Shown: positions 25,869 through 34,862 of the stretch, piece after piece | How positions within the stretch are numbered: position 1 is the stretch's first letter | Layout: the number at the start of each line of letters is the position of its first letter | NCBI GenBank assembly: GCA_015490875.1 | Contig: WFWZ01000079.1 | Coordinates: forward strand, 1-46,511 | Reading direction: 5' to 3' | Source: Planctomycetaceae bacterium | Lineage (GTDB): Bacteria > Planctomycetota > Planctomycetia > Pirellulales > Pirellulaceae | Length of the DNA stretch: 46,511 nt | Notes under the pieces: generated by a model | The model's input: the letters and a program-made list of their open reading frames with translations, nothing else | What the model was told of the DNA's origin: nothing | Database searches by the model: none | Translations under genes and position numbers: made by a program

Positions 25869-26072
25869 CTATTGCCGAGAGTTGCGGCCTGGCTTGACTG
25901 AAGGAGGCTCCTTCTTACGGCGGATCTTAGGTTCACGCGATACGGACTGCCGGTCAGATTCGGCATGTCGACGTCGCAAATCATCCATCATCGCATGCAC
26001 ATCGCCATTGAATCTCTGAGCGTATTCTTCACGAACGCGGCGAACTTCCAACAAGATTTGGTCAAGAGCCAT
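25869..26072 (-). CDS. small hypothetical protein, possible antitoxin-like
   Basis: A 67-residue protein starting with ATG 26072 on the minus strand, with a strong GGGAGGTGACA before it. It begins MALDQILLEVRRVREEYAQRF, then HAMMDDLRRRHAESDRQSVS and a basic tail. I have seen similar short proteins (LDQILxEVRxVREAYAxxF) in cyanobacteria and planctomycetes, often near toxin-antitoxin genes, but know no tested function. No partner gene is visible downstream, where the toxin remnant lies. Confidence 0.6.
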   Translation of the reverse strand: MALDQILLEVRRVREEYAQRFNGDVHAMMDDLRRRHAESDRQSVSREPKIRRKKEPPSVKPGRNSRQ

Positions 26073-26304
26073 TGTCACCTCCCATCAGTTGATCAGGATT
26101 GCAGATTACTGGCATCACATAACCGAAATCATCGCACACTCTATCAATGATAGGCTGATATGTCACCAAAGACTCCGTGCCCTCTGTGCCTCTGTGTTTC
26201 CTAACCTGTCGAGTTCCTCATCTTCACCAATGCCACTTCAGTCGACTAGACTGTTATCCGAATTCCACTTCCCGCTATTCCGCGGCAGACCCAACAAGAG
26301 AATC

Positions 26305-28176
26305 ATGAAGACAATTCCTCACACTGCCGTCTTTGCGTTGTTGGCTGTGCTTTCACTTTGGATCGGTCTGGCAGGGCCGGGCCATCTCGCGAGAGCGGAT
26401 GAGCCGGCGACAAAGGCAGGTAAGTTCGTGGCGGCTCGAACGACCGCGCGCGAGCATCCGAATGTCGTATTGATCATGACCGACGATCAGGGCTACGGTG
26501 ACTTGCACTGCCACGGCAATGACAAGATCGATACTCCCACGTTGGACCGGCTTGCGCAAGCCTCGACCCGATTCGACCGCTTCTTCGTCAGCCCGCTATG
26601 TTCGTTTACACGAGCTTCACTCATGACGGGCCGCTACTATCTTCGAACCGGCTGCGCCTCGGTGACGCGCGGGATCGAGACGGTCCGGTCGGACGAGACG
26701 ACGATCGCCGAAGTCCTCAAGGCGGCCGGATACACCACCGGTTGCTTCGGCAAGTGGCACATCGGGGAACACTATCCCAATCATCCGCGCGGCCAAGGAT
26801 TCGACACCTTCTTCGGGATGCCCCAAGGTCACTGGGATGATTACTTCGATCCGGTGCTCGAACGGGACGGCCAGATGGTCCCGACGCGCGGCTACATCAC
26901 GAATGTGTTGACCGATGCGGCGATCGAGTTCATACGAGCACATCGGCGGGAGCCGTTCTTCTGCTACATCCCGTACAACGCACCGCACACGCCGATGCAA
27001 GTCCCCGACCGCTATTTCGACAAGTACAAGGCTCGTGGGTTCGACAACCGCACGGCCGCCATCTATGGCATGGTCGAGAACATCGACGAGAACGTCCGCC
27101 GGATTCTGGCCGCGCTTGAGGAACTCGAATTGAGTGACGACACGGTCGTCATCTTCCTGTCGGACAACGGTGCGGAAGGCCCCGAAGGGAGTCGCTACAA
27201 CGCGGGAATGAGAGGCATGAAGGGGAGTGTTCACGAAGGAGGAATGCGCGTCCCGTGCTGGTTCCGGTGGCCCGGGAAAATTCCCGCCGATCGCACCGTT
27301 GCATCGATCGCCGCCCACATCGATCTTCTGCCGACGATCGCTTCGTTGTGCGGCGTACCCTGCGAGACCGCGCATCCGCTCGACGGTATCGATCTTGCAC
27401 CTTTGTTACTCGGCAAAGCCGACACGGTCGCGCCCGACCGGATGCTGTTTCAGCGCAGTCCCGGCTGGAAGCGACTCGTAGCGTACCAAGACCCCGTGAT
27501 TCGAGATTTGCAACCATATGCAGGAGCGGTTCGGACGCAGCGTTGGCGAGCCGTGAATCAGGGGAACGGATGGGAATTGTATGACATGGCGAAGGACCCG
27601 GGACAGAAGCACGATGTGGCGGCGGACCATCCCGAGGTGATCCGACGCCTGGGAAGCGCTTACGACCGCTGGTTCGAGGACGTGACACGGCAGCCCATTG
27701 TGCGTCCCAGAATCGAGGTGGGTCATCGCGTTTGGCCGGAGACGCGGCTGACCATCCCCGAGGCCTATTTCACCGGTTCGATTCGCTGGTACAACCGTTG
27801 GGGGTTCGCGCACGACTGGCTGACGGATTGGAAGAGCACCGAGGACAGCATCTGGTGGGAGATCGATGTGGTCGAAGGAGGACGATTCGCTGTGGGACTG
27901 AAGTATGCCTGTCCCGAGTCGTCTTTGGGAACCGTGCTCCGCGTCGAAGCGGCCGGGAACTCAGTGTCCCAGCGCATCGTGAAAGCTCATCCTCCTCACC
28001 CCGTCCTGCGTCCGACACGAGCCTCGAAGAAACGCTACATCCAAACCTTTGTCGAGATGCCATTGGGCCAAATCGACTTGCCGAAAGGCAAGATCCGCAT
28101 TCGCCTGAGTGCGACTCGGGCACCGGGCGAGTCGATCTGTGATGTGCATTCACTGATCTTGAAACGGATCGACTAG
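26305..28176 (+). CDS. type I sulfatase with an atypical formylglycine motif
   Basis: A 623-residue exported sulfatase (alkaline phosphatase superfamily). A signal peptide (VFALLAVLSLWIGLAGPG) precedes IMTDDQGYGD, with metal ligands D60 and D61, and the SDNGAE block with D287 and N288. The modification site reads C99-S-F-T-R103; normal sulfatases have C-x-P/A-x-R, so the third place holds Phe. The GKWHIG motif and PYNAPHTP are intact. Residues from about 480 form an extra C-terminal domain rich in strands. It would remove sulfate from a polysaccharide or small ester in the periplasm. ATG 26305 has AAGAG upstream; frames upstream of it are not coding. Confidence 0.88.
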   Translation: MKTIPHTAVFALLAVLSLWIGLAGPGHLARADEPATKAGKFVAARTTAREHPNVVLIMTDDQGYGDLHCHGNDKIDTPTLDRLAQASTRFDRFFVSPLCSFTRASLMTGRYYLRTGCASVTRGIETVRSDETTIAEVLKAAGYTTGCFGKWHIGEHYPNHPRGQGFDTFFGMPQGHWDDYFDPVLERDGQMVPTRGYITNVLTDAAIEFIRAHRREPFFCYIPYNAPHTPMQVPDRYFDKYKARGFDNRTAAIYGMVENIDENVRRILAALEELELSDDTVVIFLSDNGAEGPEGSRYNAGMRGMKGSVHEGGMRVPCWFRWPGKIPADRTVASIAAHIDLLPTIASLCGVPCETAHPLDGIDLAPLLLGKADTVAPDRMLFQRSPGWKRLVAYQDPVIRDLQPYAGAVRTQRWRAVNQGNGWELYDMAKDPGQKHDVAADHPEVIRRLGSAYDRWFEDVTRQPIVRPRIEVGHRVWPETRLTIPEAYFTGSIRWYNRWGFAHDWLTDWKSTEDSIWWEIDVVEGGRFAVGLKYACPESSLGTVLRVEAAGNSVSQRIVKAHPPHPVLRPTRASKKRYIQTFVEMPLGQIDLPKGKIRIRLSATRAPGESICDVHSLILKRID

Positions 28177-28194
28177 CCAGCGGCTTGGATTTCG

Positions 28195-28224
28195 TTGACG
28201 GCGCTGCGGGGAAGGCGGTATATT
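28195..28224 (+). promoter_or_regulatory. sigma-70-like promoter before the VCBS protein
   Basis: TTGACG (28195-28200) and TATATT (28219-28224) are separated by 18 bases, a good match to a housekeeping promoter. The VCBS-repeat gene starts 69 bases after the -10. The -35 begins just after the sulfatase stop, so the two genes may be transcribed separately. Confidence 0.65.
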
Positions 28225-28292
28225 GAGGGTGCGTCGTTCGGACTGCGGATCATAGCTCAAACACTTTTCTTATCGACGAGGAGGGAGCGGTC

Positions 28293-29492
28293 ATGCGCGC
28301 CATGCTTCGGCAACTCGGCGGATTGGGAATGGTTTTTCTCGTTGCGACGCCGGCATGGGCAACCGAATTTGCCAAGCCGGTTCGCTTGAGGGCAGGGAAG
28401 GAACCGATACGAGTCGAGCCGCCGGGCTATGCCTTTCCATGCCTGGCAGATCTGAACGGCGACGGGAAGAAAGATCTGCTTGTCGGCCAGTTCCGAGGTG
28501 GGAAGATCAAAGTCTATCCGGGACTCGGAAACGGGGAATTCGGAAAGGGCAAGTGGCTGCAAGCGGGCGGCAAGGATGTCCAGATTCCGGAGGTGTGGTG
28601 ATGCACGAGTTCCACTCCACAGTTGGTGGATCTCAATGGCGATGGTATTCTCGACATTCTCACTGGGTCGTATTCGCGGGACGCCAGTCCGATGGCCGGG
28701 ATTTTCCGTGTATTGCGAGGACGTCCCGATGGGACGTTCTTACGGCCGGAAGTCGTCAAGGGGACTGACGGCCTTCCCCTGATCATCGACGCGAAAGAAA
28801 ATGTCGAGCGCATCTGCACTCGCCCCTTTGCCGTCGACTGGAACCATGACGGCGTACTCGATTTAGTCGTGGGCAACTTTGCAGGAACGTTCCATTTGTT
28901 CGTCGGCAAGGAGCCGGGAAAATTCCTGCCCAAGTCGCAGCCGATTCTCGTGAATGGAAAGAAGCCGCTGAAGCTATCGCAAATGCACAGCGATCCGTTC
29001 TTCATCGACTGGGATGGCGACGGGGACCTCGATCTGCTGAGCGGGTCGGCGGCCGGGGGTGCCTACTGGTCCGAAAACTGGGCGGGGCCGGGGAAGCCGA
29101 TTGCATTGTCGGCGTTTCGCGAGCTGATTCCTCCGACCCAACGGAACTCACCCGTTTTGGAATGGCCGACGGATGACGAGCCCAAGGGCCCTGCCACGAA
29201 CACGCGAATTTGGGTCGACGACGTCAACGGCGACGGGAAACTCGATATCCTCCTTGGCGATACGGTCCATCTGCGCCTTCCCAGCGTGTCGACTGAAGAA
29301 GGCCGGAAGCGACTCGAAACCTGGCAGGAGGAATACAACGACCTGCTTCGCCGGTGGCAGGAGGCATCCAAAAAGCAGGACCGAGAGGCCATGGCGGAAC
29401 TCTCGAAGAAGATCCGCAAGATGACCTACACCAAGCCGGGGGGCACGAGAGCCGAATCGACCGGATTCGTCTGGCTCTATCTGCAAAAGTAG
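28293..29492 (+). pseudogene. VCBS/FG-GAP repeat protein with an in-frame TGA
   Basis: One 400-codon frame runs from ATG 28293 (GAGGGAG upstream) to TAG 29492 but has an internal TGA at 28599-28601. Before it: signal peptide (MVFLVATPAWA) and a first repeat with LADLNGDGKKDLLVGQ. After it the frame goes on without shift: CTSSTPQLVDLNGDGILDIL, then FAVDWNHDGVLDLVVGN, FIDWDGDGDLDLLSG and VDDVNGDGKLDILLGD. These Asp-rich loops bind calcium in integrin-like propellers. The TGA may be a nonsense mutation, a 3-base insertion, or a recoded codon; an imperfect hairpin (28607-28634) follows it. The C-terminal helix-rich part has no known role. Confidence 0.75.
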
Positions 29493-29537
29493 CCGGAACG
29501 CGGGTTCGCCGCTTCCCGTTTGAAACTCAGCGGCTCG

Positions 29538-31169
29538 TCACCATTTCAGCCCGAACTGTTCGCCGCCTGCGGGGCGGTCCAAGCCGCCTCGCAGGTGCTT
29601 TTGCGGCTTGCGCTTGCGAGGCGGCTCTTGGGCGGCTTTCTCGGCCGCGCCTTCGGCGGTTTCCTTTTCCGGTTCCGGCTCGAGCGCCTTCAGTGACAAA
29701 GCGATGCGTTGTTTCTCTGCGTCGACGCTGAGAACCTTGCAAGTAATCTCCTGACCTTCCTGAACGACATCCTCGACACGGCCGACGCGCCGATGAGCCA
29801 GTTCGGAAATGTGGATCATCCCTTCCACGCCGGGAGCCAACTTGACGAAGGCGCCGAACTGCGCGATGCGCGTGACGGTACCAGTGACAGTCGACTGAGC
29901 GGGAAAGCGCTGTTCGGCGTTCGTCCATGGGTGATCGGTAAGAGCCTTGTAAGAGAGGCTGATCTTGCCCGTTTGTTTGTTGATCTTTTCGATCTTGACG
30001 CGGATCTTCTGCCCGACCTCGAGGACGTCCTTGGGGTGCTGGACCCGTTCCCAACTGAGTTGGCTGACGTGAAGGAGTCCGTCGAGTCCGCCGATATCGA
30101 CAAAGGCCCCGAAGTCTCGGATGTTGGAAACCGTTCCTTCGACGACCTGTCCCGGCTCGAGGCTTTCGAGTTTCTTCTTGCGCTCTTCTTCTTTTTCTCG
30201 TTCCAGGATCGCTCGGTGGCTGAGCACCACGCTCTTGTGGCGTCCCTTCTTGCTGATCTGCGTCACGACGCACGCGAGTCTCTTGCCAATGTATTCGTTG
30301 AGGTTGTCGACACGGTAGAGGGCGACTTGACTGGCGGGAATGAAGCCACGGATGGCCTCGCTGAGTTTGCACTCGAGCCCGCCCGTGTTGGTACCGGTGA
30401 TGCGAGCTTCGACGACGGCCCCCTCGACGATGTCGGTCCAGTCGGCGACTTCGACCGAGGCTCCGGGAATGCTCAATTCGTAAAGACTGTCTTCGGCGTT
30501 GTAGCCCGTGACGACGACGTCCATCTCCGTCCCGGGTTCGGGCGGCTTTTCGAACTGCCGTAAGGGAGCCACGCCTTCATGAGGCCCGCCGAGAGAAAAG
30601 AAGACGTGTTCGTCGTCGTGCCGAACGACTGTTGCCTGCCGGCGCGTCTCCAACGGAATCTCGGTGATGGTGCTCGCCGTTTTTTCCATAAGTTGTTCGA
30701 CGGAGCCTCCCGCGAGCGCCGCTTCCAGTTCGGCGTCCACCTCGTCGGCCGACGGGAGGGAAACAGGCTCGGCATCGGGGATCGGCGTGGCACTGGCAGA
30801 TTCCACAGGCGCTTCGCTTGGAGCACTACTTGCCTGGCTGGAAACCTCGGGACTCCCGCTCGATTCCGAGCCGCCCGCCTCCTGCGGTTCGTCGGATTCT
30901 TTCTCCGTGGCAGGGCGACGGGCCGAGCCGATCCGAATGTTGAACCGCGTCCGTCCCGCTTTCGACTCGGAACCACGAGGCGACTCGGGCGCAGTGGCAT
31001 CCGAGGTCGCTTCGGAGGCGTTCGACGTGGTCTCCCCCGTGTTGACCGTATCGACGGCCGTCGCAGCCTCGGCCGTCGACTCGGCTGGCTTCGCGGACTC
31101 CGCAGTGGCCTGCTCGGCGGGAGAAGCGGGCGGGGAAACCGGTTTGGGATCTTGCGGTTCGTCAGACAT
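29538..31169 (-). CDS. rpsA: S1 RNA-binding domain protein (ribosomal protein S1)
   Basis: A 543-residue protein with four S1 domains at about 175-235, 249-318, 339-409 and 426-495. Domains three and four are canonical ([40 protein letters not shown]); domains one and two are divergent. S1 binds mRNA to the 30S subunit during initiation. The N-terminal 165 residues are acidic and Ser/Ala/Glu/Pro-rich and probably disordered; the C-terminal tail is basic. E. coli S1 has six domains, so a related RNA-binding role remains possible. Start at ATG 31169. It ends 45 bases from the convergent VCBS gene. Confidence 0.85.
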   Translation of the reverse strand: MSDEPQDPKPVSPPASPAEQATAESAKPAESTAEAATAVDTVNTGETTSNASEATSDATAPESPRGSESKAGRTRFNIRIGSARRPATEKESDEPQEAGGSESSGSPEVSSQASSAPSEAPVESASATPIPDAEPVSLPSADEVDAELEAALAGGSVEQLMEKTASTITEIPLETRRQATVVRHDDEHVFFSLGGPHEGVAPLRQFEKPPEPGTEMDVVVTGYNAEDSLYELSIPGASVEVADWTDIVEGAVVEARITGTNTGGLECKLSEAIRGFIPASQVALYRVDNLNEYIGKRLACVVTQISKKGRHKSVVLSHRAILEREKEEERKKKLESLEPGQVVEGTVSNIRDFGAFVDIGGLDGLLHVSQLSWERVQHPKDVLEVGQKIRVKIEKINKQTGKISLSYKALTDHPWTNAEQRFPAQSTVTGTVTRIAQFGAFVKLAPGVEGMIHISELAHRRVGRVEDVVQEGQEITCKVLSVDAEKQRIALSLKALEPEPEKETAEGAAEKAAQEPPRKRKPQKHLRGGLDRPAGGEQFGLKW

Positions 31170-31283
31170 CGTCAATCAAATCCTGGTAGCCTCGATTCGC
31201 TGGGCCTGTCGCGTTTCGCAGCGTGGCAACACGAAGCTGCGAAGAACGGGCCCTGGCCCATGGACCAAACTGCTCGGCAGTTT

Positions 31284-31292
31284 ATCATACCA
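31284..31292 (-). promoter_or_regulatory. extended -10 element for the S1 gene
   Basis: On the minus strand TGG-TATGAT lies 115 bases before the S1 start. A possible -35 (CTTGTC, 31311 to 31306) has a 16-base spacing. The extended TGG favours a real -10. Confidence 0.45.
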
Positions 31293-31358
31293 GTCTGCCT
31301 GGCGGGACAAGGGGGAAACGTCGAGGATCCGACATTTTTTCTTTCGGGAGACTGCGTG

Positions 31359-31934
31359 ATGAAGTGGAACGCGGCCGAATTCGCACCCATACCGGAAGAG
31401 TGGTTTCGAGGGGACACGCTGAACGAATTGGGGCCGGGAACCCCCGATGCGGAGATGGAGGCTCTCTTGTTAGAGGCGGACGTGCGATCCTGGTTTGGCG
31501 GAACACCGGCCGATGCTGCGATGGCTGAGGCGTGCCGAGCCGGGTTGCTGCTGCGGTGGGACTGCCTCGAGGCGTCGCATCGGATCAGCCAGCAGAATCC
31601 CACGACCACGGGAAGCTACTGGCACGGGATCATGCACCGGCGGGAGCCCGATTTCTCCAACGCCAAGTACTGGTTCCGCCGCGTCGGCGACCATCCGGTG
31701 TTCGAGCAGCTTGCCGTGGAAGCTCGCCAATGCGCTGCCGGGGCTCCCGAATCGAGTCTGTCTCGAGATCTCGCGAGCTGGTCCGAGTGGGATCCGTTCG
31801 CCTTCGTCGACTGGTCAGCTCAGTGTTTGCGGGATCCATCGCAGGGAGCCGACTTGTGTCGCCAGGTGGCGTTACTTGAGTGGCGTCTCCTGTTTGCCTA
31901 CTGCCACGCCGCGGCTCGAGGAACCGCTCCATAA
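31359..31934 (+). CDS. conserved planctomycete hypothetical protein
   Basis: A 191-residue protein starting at ATG 31359 with GGGAG eight bases upstream; the upstream frame overlaps the S1 gene in antisense and is not coding. It has a conserved-looking core: SYWHGIMHRREPDFSNAKYW, then RVGDHPVFEQL. I have met this pattern in planctomycete proteins of unknown role. No signal peptide or membrane segment is visible, so it is probably cytoplasmic. Many Trp and His residues hint at a compact fold, but no motif can be assigned. Confidence 0.65.
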   Translation: MKWNAAEFAPIPEEWFRGDTLNELGPGTPDAEMEALLLEADVRSWFGGTPADAAMAEACRAGLLLRWDCLEASHRISQQNPTTTGSYWHGIMHRREPDFSNAKYWFRRVGDHPVFEQLAVEARQCAAGAPESSLSRDLASWSEWDPFAFVDWSAQCLRDPSQGADLCRQVALLEWRLLFAYCHAAARGTAP

Positions 31935-32080
31935 CCAGTGACCAGGAAAAGGATCACCACGTACCGCGAACCGGACGTCGCCCATTGCCGTTTTTGCGAT
32001 CCGGCGGGTCCTCGATCCGACTCGCCCTGTTGCGAGTTTCCATGATCAACCATCTACGTTTCTTGAGGCATACGACAGGC

Positions 32081-33685
32081 ATGTACGACTGCATCGTGAT
32101 TGGAGGCGGGCACAACGGGTTGATCGCCGCCGCGTACTTGGCTCGAGCCGGCAAACGCGTCTGTGTATTGGAACGCCGCCACTTGCTGGGAGGTTGTACG
32201 GTCACTGAGGAACTCTGGCCGGGCTACCGCGTTTCGACGGCGTCGTATGTCGTGAGTCTTCTCCGACCAGAAATCATCCGCGAGTTGAAATTGCGGCAGT
32301 ATGGCCTTGAGATCCTCCCCCGTGATCCCTCCTCCTTCACCCCGCTGCTCGACGACCGCTATCTCCTCATGGGACCGAACATGAAGGAAACATGCCAGGA
32401 GATCGCAAAGTTCAGTCCTCGCGATGCCGAAGTCTATCCTCGCTACAGCGCATGGCTGGAGCGCGTCGCCGAGAAACTCGAGGTGGTCTTGGAACGTCCG
32501 GCTCCCGATCCGCTTCCACTTCCCAAATCGTGGCGGCGGATTGGAGTCGGCAAGCGTTTGGGCGACACACGGCGACTCTGGTCGCTCTACCAGGCGATGG
32601 AAGAGCTGGGCGAGGATCTGCCCGAATCGATCGAATTGCTGACAGGAGCTGTGCGACCGATTCTCGAGCGTTGGTTCGAAGCAGAAGTGTTGCGGGCGAC
32701 GCTGGCGACCGACGGGATCATCGGCGCCTTTGCCTCGATCTCCTCGCCGGGCACGGCCTATGTCTTGCTGCACCACGTCATGGGCGAAGCCGGAGGAGCC
32801 CGGGGAGTGTGGGGCTACATCCGCGGAGGCATGGGGGGGCTCGCCGAGTCATTGGCCGCTGCCTGTCGCGACCTGAAAGTCGATCTCGTCTGTAACGCCG
32901 AAGTGAAGCGCATCGTGACCGAGCAGGGAAAGGTGGTCGGTGTGGCGACTTCCGATCGTCGATTCTTCGAGGCGCCGGTCGTTGCCTCGAGCATCGATGC
33001 GCACACGACGTTCTTGAGACTGCTTGAGCCGGAGGAATTGCCGCCGCCGTTCCGTGCTGCCATCGAGCGCATCGATTACAGTTCTGCCTCGGCGAAAATC
33101 AATCTGGCACTGAGCGAGCCGCCGGCGTTTCGAGCTTTCCCGTGCGAGGGAGTCGGACCGCACCATCACGGAACGATGCATATCTGCCCGACGCTCGATT
33201 ATATCGAACGAGCGTACTTCGACGCGCGGATGGGCCGCCCCAGCGAGGAACCCGTGCTGGAGATGACGATGCCCACCAGTGTCGATGCAACGTTGGCTCC
33301 CGAAGGCAAGCACGTCTTATCGATCTTCGTGCAATATGCGCCGTACGAGCTGAAAGTCGGATCATGGGATGACATCAAAGAGTCCTTCGCCGATCGATGT
33401 ATCGAGGTGATCGCTCGATATGCACCCAACGTGCCGGACGCCATCGAACACCGCCAAGTCCTCAGCCCGCTCGATCTGGAACGCATCTACGGACTCACCG
33501 GCGGGAACATCATGCAGGGAGCCATGCCGCTGCACCAACTCTTCTTCTGCCGGCCCGTCCCCGGCTGGGCCGACCACCGCACACCGGTGCGAGGATTGTA
33601 TTTGTGCGGCGCAGCCAGTCACCCCGGTGGCGGTGTGATGGGAGCGTGCGGCAAGCACGCGGCCGAAGCCATCCTGCGGGATTGA
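32081..33685 (+). CDS. phytoene-dehydrogenase-like FAD oxidoreductase (PYROXD2-like)
   Basis: A 534-residue flavoprotein. The FAD-binding motif IVIGGGHNGLIAAAYLARAG begins at residue 5, followed by LERRHLLGGCTVTEELWPG. The C-terminal GLYLCGAASHPGGGVMGACG is the second FAD contact block of the phytoene desaturase/CrtI-related group. Within it the closest type I recognise is PYROXD2 (about 580 residues), not the carotenoid desaturases. No carotenoid gene lies nearby, so the substrate is unknown. The start at ATG 32081 places four residues before the first strand; ATG 32042 is an alternative. Confidence 0.85.
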   Translation: MYDCIVIGGGHNGLIAAAYLARAGKRVCVLERRHLLGGCTVTEELWPGYRVSTASYVVSLLRPEIIRELKLRQYGLEILPRDPSSFTPLLDDRYLLMGPNMKETCQEIAKFSPRDAEVYPRYSAWLERVAEKLEVVLERPAPDPLPLPKSWRRIGVGKRLGDTRRLWSLYQAMEELGEDLPESIELLTGAVRPILERWFEAEVLRATLATDGIIGAFASISSPGTAYVLLHHVMGEAGGARGVWGYIRGGMGGLAESLAAACRDLKVDLVCNAEVKRIVTEQGKVVGVATSDRRFFEAPVVASSIDAHTTFLRLLEPEELPPPFRAAIERIDYSSASAKINLALSEPPAFRAFPCEGVGPHHHGTMHICPTLDYIERAYFDARMGRPSEEPVLEMTMPTSVDATLAPEGKHVLSIFVQYAPYELKVGSWDDIKESFADRCIEVIARYAPNVPDAIEHRQVLSPLDLERIYGLTGGNIMQGAMPLHQLFFCRPVPGWADHRTPVRGLYLCGAASHPGGGVMGACGKHAAEAILRD

Positions 33686-33769
33686 AAGACAACGATGGCA
33701 GAGGAGTGGAGAGTGGACCTAAATCACCGTGCGTGATTCTGGGACGAAAGGAGGAGCAGTACCATCAAA

Positions 33770-33806
33770 GCCCCAACCGGGGCGCAACAAGAGCTAACGC
33801 GTTGCG
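33770..33806. repeat. two adjacent hairpins between convergent genes
   Basis: GCCCC-AACC-GGGGC (33770-33783) is a perfect 5-bp GC stem, and CGCAAC (33783-33788) pairs with GTTGCG (33801-33806) around a 12-base loop. They lie in the 237-base gap between the FAD oxidoreductase (+) and the EamA transporter (-). No T-run follows. They may end transcription from both sides or belong to an intergenic repeat. Confidence 0.45.
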
Positions 33807-33922
33807 TGTTACGAACAATGTTCGCCTCTTGCGATATCCGGGTTCGATTGTACCAGCCCGTTGGGCCGGAAGACCGGTGCCTTCCCATGTGCCGAAACTC
33901 TGACCTCGTTATTGGCCGGCGG

Positions 33923-34810
33923 CTACCTTTCGATTCTCTTGCAGTATCGAATGGCCAAGCCTGTAAGGATCAACGCGCCGCCCACAAGGGTCCACCAATT
34001 GGGAGCTTGGTAGTGGGGATGGTGATGCCAGGCGATCCAGACCCATAGCGGCACGAGGAGAGGTTCGAGCAGCCCTAGGCCGGCCGCCTCATGGCTGGGG
34101 ATGTGCCGAAGGCCTCGCGTAAACAATACGTAGGGTATGCCCATCTGCACCATTCCGAATCCAATCAGAGCGGGCCACTGAATGCCACTCGGCCAGATGC
34201 CCAGCCACCACACGACGGGAAGCAGTGCCGCCGCGGTGAAGAGATGATTGACGGCGATCAGGAACGGAGCGTCGAAGGTGCGGAGCTGTCTCAGCGACAG
34301 GACAACCCCGGCATAGGTGACGCCCGACGCAAGACCGAGCAGTGTGCCGAGCCACGCTTCGCCTCGCAACTCGAAGTTCAAGATCAGCCCGACGCCTGCG
34401 GCGCCGAAGAGTAGCCGAACGATGTCGAGCCGGTGGACGGGTTCGCGAAAGACGAGTGTTCCGATAAGGAAGACCCAAAACGGAGCCGTCGATTGGAGCC
34501 AGATGGCGTTGGCAGCCGTGGTGCGCGTCATCGCTCCAAGGTAGAAGACGTTCATCAAGAGGAACGTGGCGACCATCGGCACGAGCTTCCAGCTCCACTG
34601 AGGCCGCCGTGCCAGTGGCAAGACAATCAAGCCGGCGAAGAGGGCTCGCCAGAAAGCGAATTGAATGCCGCGTCCGCCGATCGGCCAGTTGTCGAACCAG
34701 GGAGATTTGGCGAACAGCCCGCTGGTGCTCCACATCACCGCCGCGATCACGACGAGCCAGCGACCTCGCGAGATATGCCGAGTGCCGGGAGTAGCAGGTT
34801 CGTCGGCCAT
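33923..34810 (-). CDS. EamA/DMT-family transporter
   Basis: A 295-residue drug/metabolite-type transporter with about ten hydrophobic segments in two EamA halves: WLVVIAAVMWSTSGLFAKSP opens the first, TLLGLASGVTYAGVVLSLRQ the second. ANAIWLQSTAPFWVFLIGTLVF and GLGLLEPLLVPLWVWIAW are typical paired helices. Such proteins export amino acids or other small molecules; the substrate cannot be read from sequence. The start at ATG 34810 is 52 bases after the bipA stop on the same strand, so it may be carried on the bipA message. Confidence 0.9.
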   Translation of the reverse strand: MADEPATPGTRHISRGRWLVVIAAVMWSTSGLFAKSPWFDNWPIGGRGIQFAFWRALFAGLIVLPLARRPQWSWKLVPMVATFLLMNVFYLGAMTRTTAANAIWLQSTAPFWVFLIGTLVFREPVHRLDIVRLLFGAAGVGLILNFELRGEAWLGTLLGLASGVTYAGVVLSLRQLRTFDAPFLIAVNHLFTAAALLPVVWWLGIWPSGIQWPALIGFGMVQMGIPYVLFTRGLRHIPSHEAAGLGLLEPLLVPLWVWIAWHHHPHYQAPNWWTLVGGALILTGLAIRYCKRIER

Positions 34811-34862
34811 GCGTTGGGCAGAGCAATAGGTCAGTTAGCGCAAGTCGCGAGTCACCTTGCAG

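Noticed and set aside
26173..26199. CTCCGTGCC/CTCTGTGCC/TCTGTGTTT 9-base units before the sulfatase
   Set aside because: Three weak units are too few to call an array, although they recall the 9-bp periodicity at 21557.
28602..28768. Stop-start TGATG re-initiation after the internal TGA
   Set aside because: The overlapping ATG opens a different frame (MHEFHSTVGG...) that is not VCBS-like; the real continuation is in the original frame.
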